Of a DNA stretch of 35,325 nucleotides, positions 32,788 to 35,325 are shown in pieces. The position numbers were made by a program, and so were the translations under genes. The notes under the pieces are model-generated. The model made no database searches, had not been told where the DNA came from, and was given only the letters and a program-made list of their open reading frames with translations. Each line of letters opens with the position of its first letter. Positions within the stretch are counted from its first letter, which is position 1. The stretch lies in contig JAGLOP010000021.1 in NCBI GenBank assembly GCA_023138835.1, forward strand, positions 1 through 35,325. Direction: 5' to 3'. The stretch is from Arcobacteraceae bacterium. Lineage in GTDB: Bacteria > Campylobacterota > Campylobacteria > Campylobacterales > Arcobacteraceae.

Positions 32788-33861
32788 TTATAAATTTATA
32801 AAATAACTCTCCGCTTCTTTTTCAACCTCTTCTAAAAATCTTTCAAGTAATTTTTCAGTAGGTAATTTTTCAATAATTTCACCTTTTTTAATGATAAGCC
32901 CGCTGCCTTTTCCGTAAGCTATTGCAACATCAGCACTTTTAGCTTCTCCGATTGCATTAACAACACACCCCATTACTGAAATATTCAAAGGTGCTTTTAT
33001 ATGCTTTGTAGCCTCTTCAACTTGGGCAACTGCACTTACTAAATCAGCCTCTATTCTACCGCAAGTTGGGCATGAGATTATATTTACACCGTCTTTAGTC
33101 AGCCCAGAATCTTTTAAAATAGCCCGCCCTACTTCAATTTCTTTTTCCAACTCGCCTGTAATAGATACCCGTAAAGTATCCCCTATTCCATCAAGAAGTA
33201 AACTGCCAAGTGCAATTGAAGATTTAATAGTAGAGTGAAAGAGAGTTCCTGCTTCAGTGACACCCAGATGAAATGGATAATCATTTTTAGGACGAAGCAA
33301 TCTATAAGCTTCTACCGTTCGTTGTACATCGCTGGCTTTTAGACTTATTTTTATATCATCAAATCCTAAATCTTCTAAAAACTTAATATTATAATCAGCA
33401 CTTGCAACCATACCAAGGGCAGTTTGACCGTATTTATCTTCGAAAACAGATTCTAAAGAACCACAATTTACCCCAATTCTAATTGGAATATTTCTATTTT
33501 TACAAGCTTTAACTATCTCTTTAATTCTACCCTGCTCTCCAATATTTCCAGGATTAAAACGGATACAGTCAACTACTTCAGAAGCTATCAAAGCCAATTT
33601 ATAATTAAAATGAATATCAGCAACAATAGGCAAACTGCTTTGTTCTTTAATAGCTTTTAAGGCATTGGCCGCATTCATATCAGGAACAGCGACTCTTACT
33701 ATATTTGCCCCTGCAAAATGAAGTCGTTTTATCTGCTCTAAAGTAGCCTCTACATCACTGGTTTTACTATATGTCATAGACTGAACAGAAATAGGTGAAT
33801 CGCCGCCGATTGCCACATCACCTACAAATATTTTTTTAGTTGGATATCTTTTATAAATCAA
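32788..33861 (-). CDS. ispG: 4-hydroxy-3-methylbut-2-en-1-yl diphosphate synthase
   Basis: 357 residues, the normal length for bacterial IspG (GcpE). It reduces MEcPP to HMBPP in the MEP isoprenoid pathway using a [4Fe-4S] cluster. The ligands are visible: Cys264 and Cys267 in SCPTCGR, Cys299 in VMGCVVN and Glu306. The TIM barrel signatures [17 protein letters not shown] and RFNPGNIG are present. The TTG start at 33861 has AAGGA 6-7 bases upstream; there is no ATG in the first residues. It heads a possible minus-strand unit with the flagellin-like gene, dnaB and exonuclease, though a promoter-like repeat lies in the 56-base gap after it. Confidence 0.97.
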   Translation of the reverse strand: MIYKRYPTKKIFVGDVAIGGDSPISVQSMTYSKTSDVEATLEQIKRLHFAGANIVRVAVPDMNAANALKAIKEQSSLPIVADIHFNYKLALIASEVVDCIRFNPGNIGEQGRIKEIVKACKNRNIPIRIGVNCGSLESVFEDKYGQTALGMVASADYNIKFLEDLGFDDIKISLKASDVQRTVEAYRLLRPKNDYPFHLGVTEAGTLFHSTIKSSIALGSLLLDGIGDTLRVSITGELEKEIEVGRAILKDSGLTKDGVNIISCPTCGRIEADLVSAVAQVEEATKHIKAPLNISVMGCVVNAIGEAKSADVAIAYGKGSGLIIKKGEIIEKLPTEKLLERFLEEVEKEAESYFINL

Positions 33862-33929
33862 AATCTATCCTTCGTATAAATTGTGTAATATTATTTTGCA
33901 TCATAAAGATTATTTTATCTAAATAAAGA

Positions 33930-33935
33930 TATAAT
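33930..33935 (+). promoter_or_regulatory. Probable -10 box of the cvpA-lysS operon
   Basis: TATAAT after AAAGA, 27 bases before the TTG of cvpA, in the 101-base gap divergent from ispG. Confidence 0.5.
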
Positions 33936-33962
33936 ATCCCTAATTAACGAAGGATTTCTTTA

Positions 33963-34601
33963 TTGGAAAATATTAACATTTTTGATGTGATTGTATTATC
34001 ACTTGTTACTCTGCTTGGTCTAAAAGGTCTGTTTAGAGGTTTTATAAAAGAGGTTTTTGCTCTTTTTGGTATTGTTGGTGGAGTATTTGTTGCTTCCAGG
34101 TTGTCATCGGAAGTTGGAGAGATAGTTGATAAAGTTTTTCACTTCGATAACAACAATACTCTTGTATTAGTAGGTTTCGTAGTAGCTATTGCAGCTTTTT
34201 GGATATTGGCATACGTAATAGGAATGGCACTAAGTAAAGTATTTAGTCTAAGTGGTTTAGGAATTTTTGACAGATTGCTTGGATTTATATTTGGCGCAGG
34301 AAAAGTGTTTTTATTATTTTCTATTATAGCCTTTGCCATTTCATCAGTAGAAGCAATTAATAAGAAATTGACTAAGAAGTTAGCCAATAGTGTGGTATTT
34401 CCGATTTTAAAAGATACCGGTAAATTTATCATTAAATTGGACACTACAAAACTGGAGAAAGGTGTAACCACGCGTGTAAATGGTGCAATACAAAGCACTA
34501 AAGATACTTTAAAAGATATTTCAACTGATAAAATCAAGAAAAAAGTTGAAGATAAAATAAAAGAATTTAAAGAAGAAGTAAAAAAAGAAACAAAGGAATA
34601 A
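33963..34601 (+). CDS. cvpA: CvpA family membrane protein
   Basis: 212 residues. Four hydrophobic helices (about 8-24, 32-50, 65-90, 100-128) form the CvpA domain, with [17 protein letters not shown] typical of the family near the first loop. The last 60 residues are a charged helix very rich in Lys ([20 protein letters not shown]), likely cytosolic. E. coli CvpA is linked to colicin V production and envelope stress; the biochemical role is unknown. TTG start with AAGGA about 8 bases upstream. It is followed after 5 bases by lysS. Confidence 0.85.
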   Translation: MENINIFDVIVLSLVTLLGLKGLFRGFIKEVFALFGIVGGVFVASRLSSEVGEIVDKVFHFDNNNTLVLVGFVVAIAAFWILAYVIGMALSKVFSLSGLGIFDRLLGFIFGAGKVFLLFSIIAFAISSVEAINKKLTKKLANSVVFPILKDTGKFIIKLDTTKLEKGVTTRVNGAIQSTKDTLKDISTDKIKKKVEDKIKEFKEEVKKETKE

Positions 34602-34606
34602 ATAAA

Positions 34607-35325
34607 TTGTTTGAAAACAAATATATACAACAAAGAATAGAAAAAGCAGAACGATTGCGAGAACTTGGATACAATCCATATTCAAATGACAGTAAACGAA
34701 ATACAACTATTAGTAAATTTTTAAATGTAAATAGTGATATAGAATTAAAAGAAGAGAAAAGAGATGAACATAGGATTTATACTGTTGCCGGTCGTATTAA
34801 GTTTTATAGACTTATGGGAAAAGCCAGTTTTTTAAAAATTGAAGATGAAAGTGGATTGCTTCAAATATATGTGTCAAGAGATAATTTAGCTGATGGTTTT
34901 TATAATGAAATAAAAAAACTAATGGAAGTTGGAGATATAATTGAAGTTAGAGGTTATCCTTTTGTAACGGGTAAAGGGGAACTTTCACTTCATGTTAATG
35001 ATTTAAAAATTCTTACAAAAGCCATCTCTCCGCTTCCTGAAAAATATCATGGAATTCAAGATAAAGAACTTAGATACAGACAAAGATATTTGGACTTGAT
35101 TATGAATAGTGAAGTTAGAAAAACATTTCATATCCGAAGTAAAGTTATCAGTTTAACTAGAAGATTTTTTGAAGATAAAGGTTTCTTGGAAGTTGAAACT
35201 CCTATGATGCACCCGATTGCAGGAGGTGCTAATGCAAAACCATTTGTAACACATCACAATGCTCTTGGAATTGATAGATACTTGCGAATTGCACCTGAAT
35301 TATATTTAAAAAGATTGATTGTCGG
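34607..35325 (+). CDS. lysS: Lysyl-tRNA synthetase, class II (3' end outside window)
   Basis: 239 residues are visible and the frame runs off the right edge. The start is a TTG at 34607 with AAAGGA 9-10 bases upstream. The N-terminal region holds the OB-fold tRNA anticodon binding domain (about 55-140: [29 protein letters not shown]). It is followed by the hallmark [11 protein letters not shown] (157-167), class II motif 1 ([15 protein letters not shown], 187-201), GGANAKPF (206-213) and the beginning of motif 2 ([14 protein letters not shown]). It charges tRNA-Lys in the cytoplasm. It is coupled closely to cvpA. Confidence 0.96.
   Translation, partial: MFENKYIQQRIEKAERLRELGYNPYSNDSKRNTTISKFLNVNSDIELKEEKRDEHRIYTVAGRIKFYRLMGKASFLKIEDESGLLQIYVSRDNLADGFYNEIKKLMEVGDIIEVRGYPFVTGKGELSLHVNDLKILTKAISPLPEKYHGIQDKELRYRQRYLDLIMNSEVRKTFHIRSKVISLTRRFFEDKGFLEVETPMMHPIAGGANAKPFVTHHNALGIDRYLRIAPELYLKRLIV

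Noticed and set aside
34139..34633. 164-residue minus-strand frame over cvpA
   Set aside because: It lies opposite a clear CvpA gene and shows no family features.
1..35325. Mobile island or prophage
   Set aside because: No integrase, transposase, tRNA attachment repeat or sharp change in base composition was seen; most genes are core families.

Overview
The window is about 70 percent A+T and carries gene families and arrangements typical of Campylobacterota, most like the Arcobacter/Sulfurimonas side of the phylum. The clues are histidine kinases of the IAHQWRQPL type, an iamA/iamB-like MCE transport cluster, a short ComEC without a hydrolase domain, cvpA next to lysS, and frequent TTG starts. 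The genus is inference. No tRNA, rRNA, CRISPR array, prophage or transposase gene was seen.

Region 1 (1-5.6 kb) is a type I secretion locus. It holds the C-terminal part of a large RTX calcium-binding protein with an acidic, proline-rich repeat block, then its ABC exporter and HlyD-type adaptor. No TolC-like outer-membrane gene is in the window. Region 2 (5.7-14.4 kb) is a block of signalling genes: a Cache-domain histidine kinase, a 1300-residue hybrid kinase with a histidine-rich external loop and three receiver-like domains, a CheB-CheR fusion protein, and a receiver-kinase fusion. The last three are tightly coupled in one operon. None has a recognisable output domain, and no chemoreceptor is nearby. 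Region 3 (14.5-17.4 kb) holds the 4.5S SRP RNA, a small lysine-rich protein and a RecD2-like helicase.

Region 4 (17.6-21.8 kb) is a phosphate transport operon: a PiT permease, a Na/Pi cotransporter with a PhoU-like tail, and two unrecognised small genes, the second starting with TTG inside the first. Region 5 (21.8-25.8 kb, minus strand) is an MCE/Mla phospholipid transport operon ordered permease with STAS, ATPase, MlaD, lipoprotein, GAF protein. Region 6 (25.9-29.5 kb) has an ABC-F ATPase, a small membrane protein, ComEC and an RRM protein ending in a hairpin terminator. Region 7 (29.5-33.9 kb, minus strand) reads ispG, a divergent flagellin-like gene, dnaB and a DnaQ/ExoX-like exonuclease. 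Region 8 (33.9 kb to the end) is cvpA followed directly by a truncated lysS.

The most interesting candidate is the hybrid kinase, CheB-CheR and receiver-kinase operon. A receptor-modification enzyme pair sits beside a kinase whose coiled coil is made of Glu/Gln-rich 14-residue repeats, which suggests (inference only) a methylation-tuned histidine kinase.
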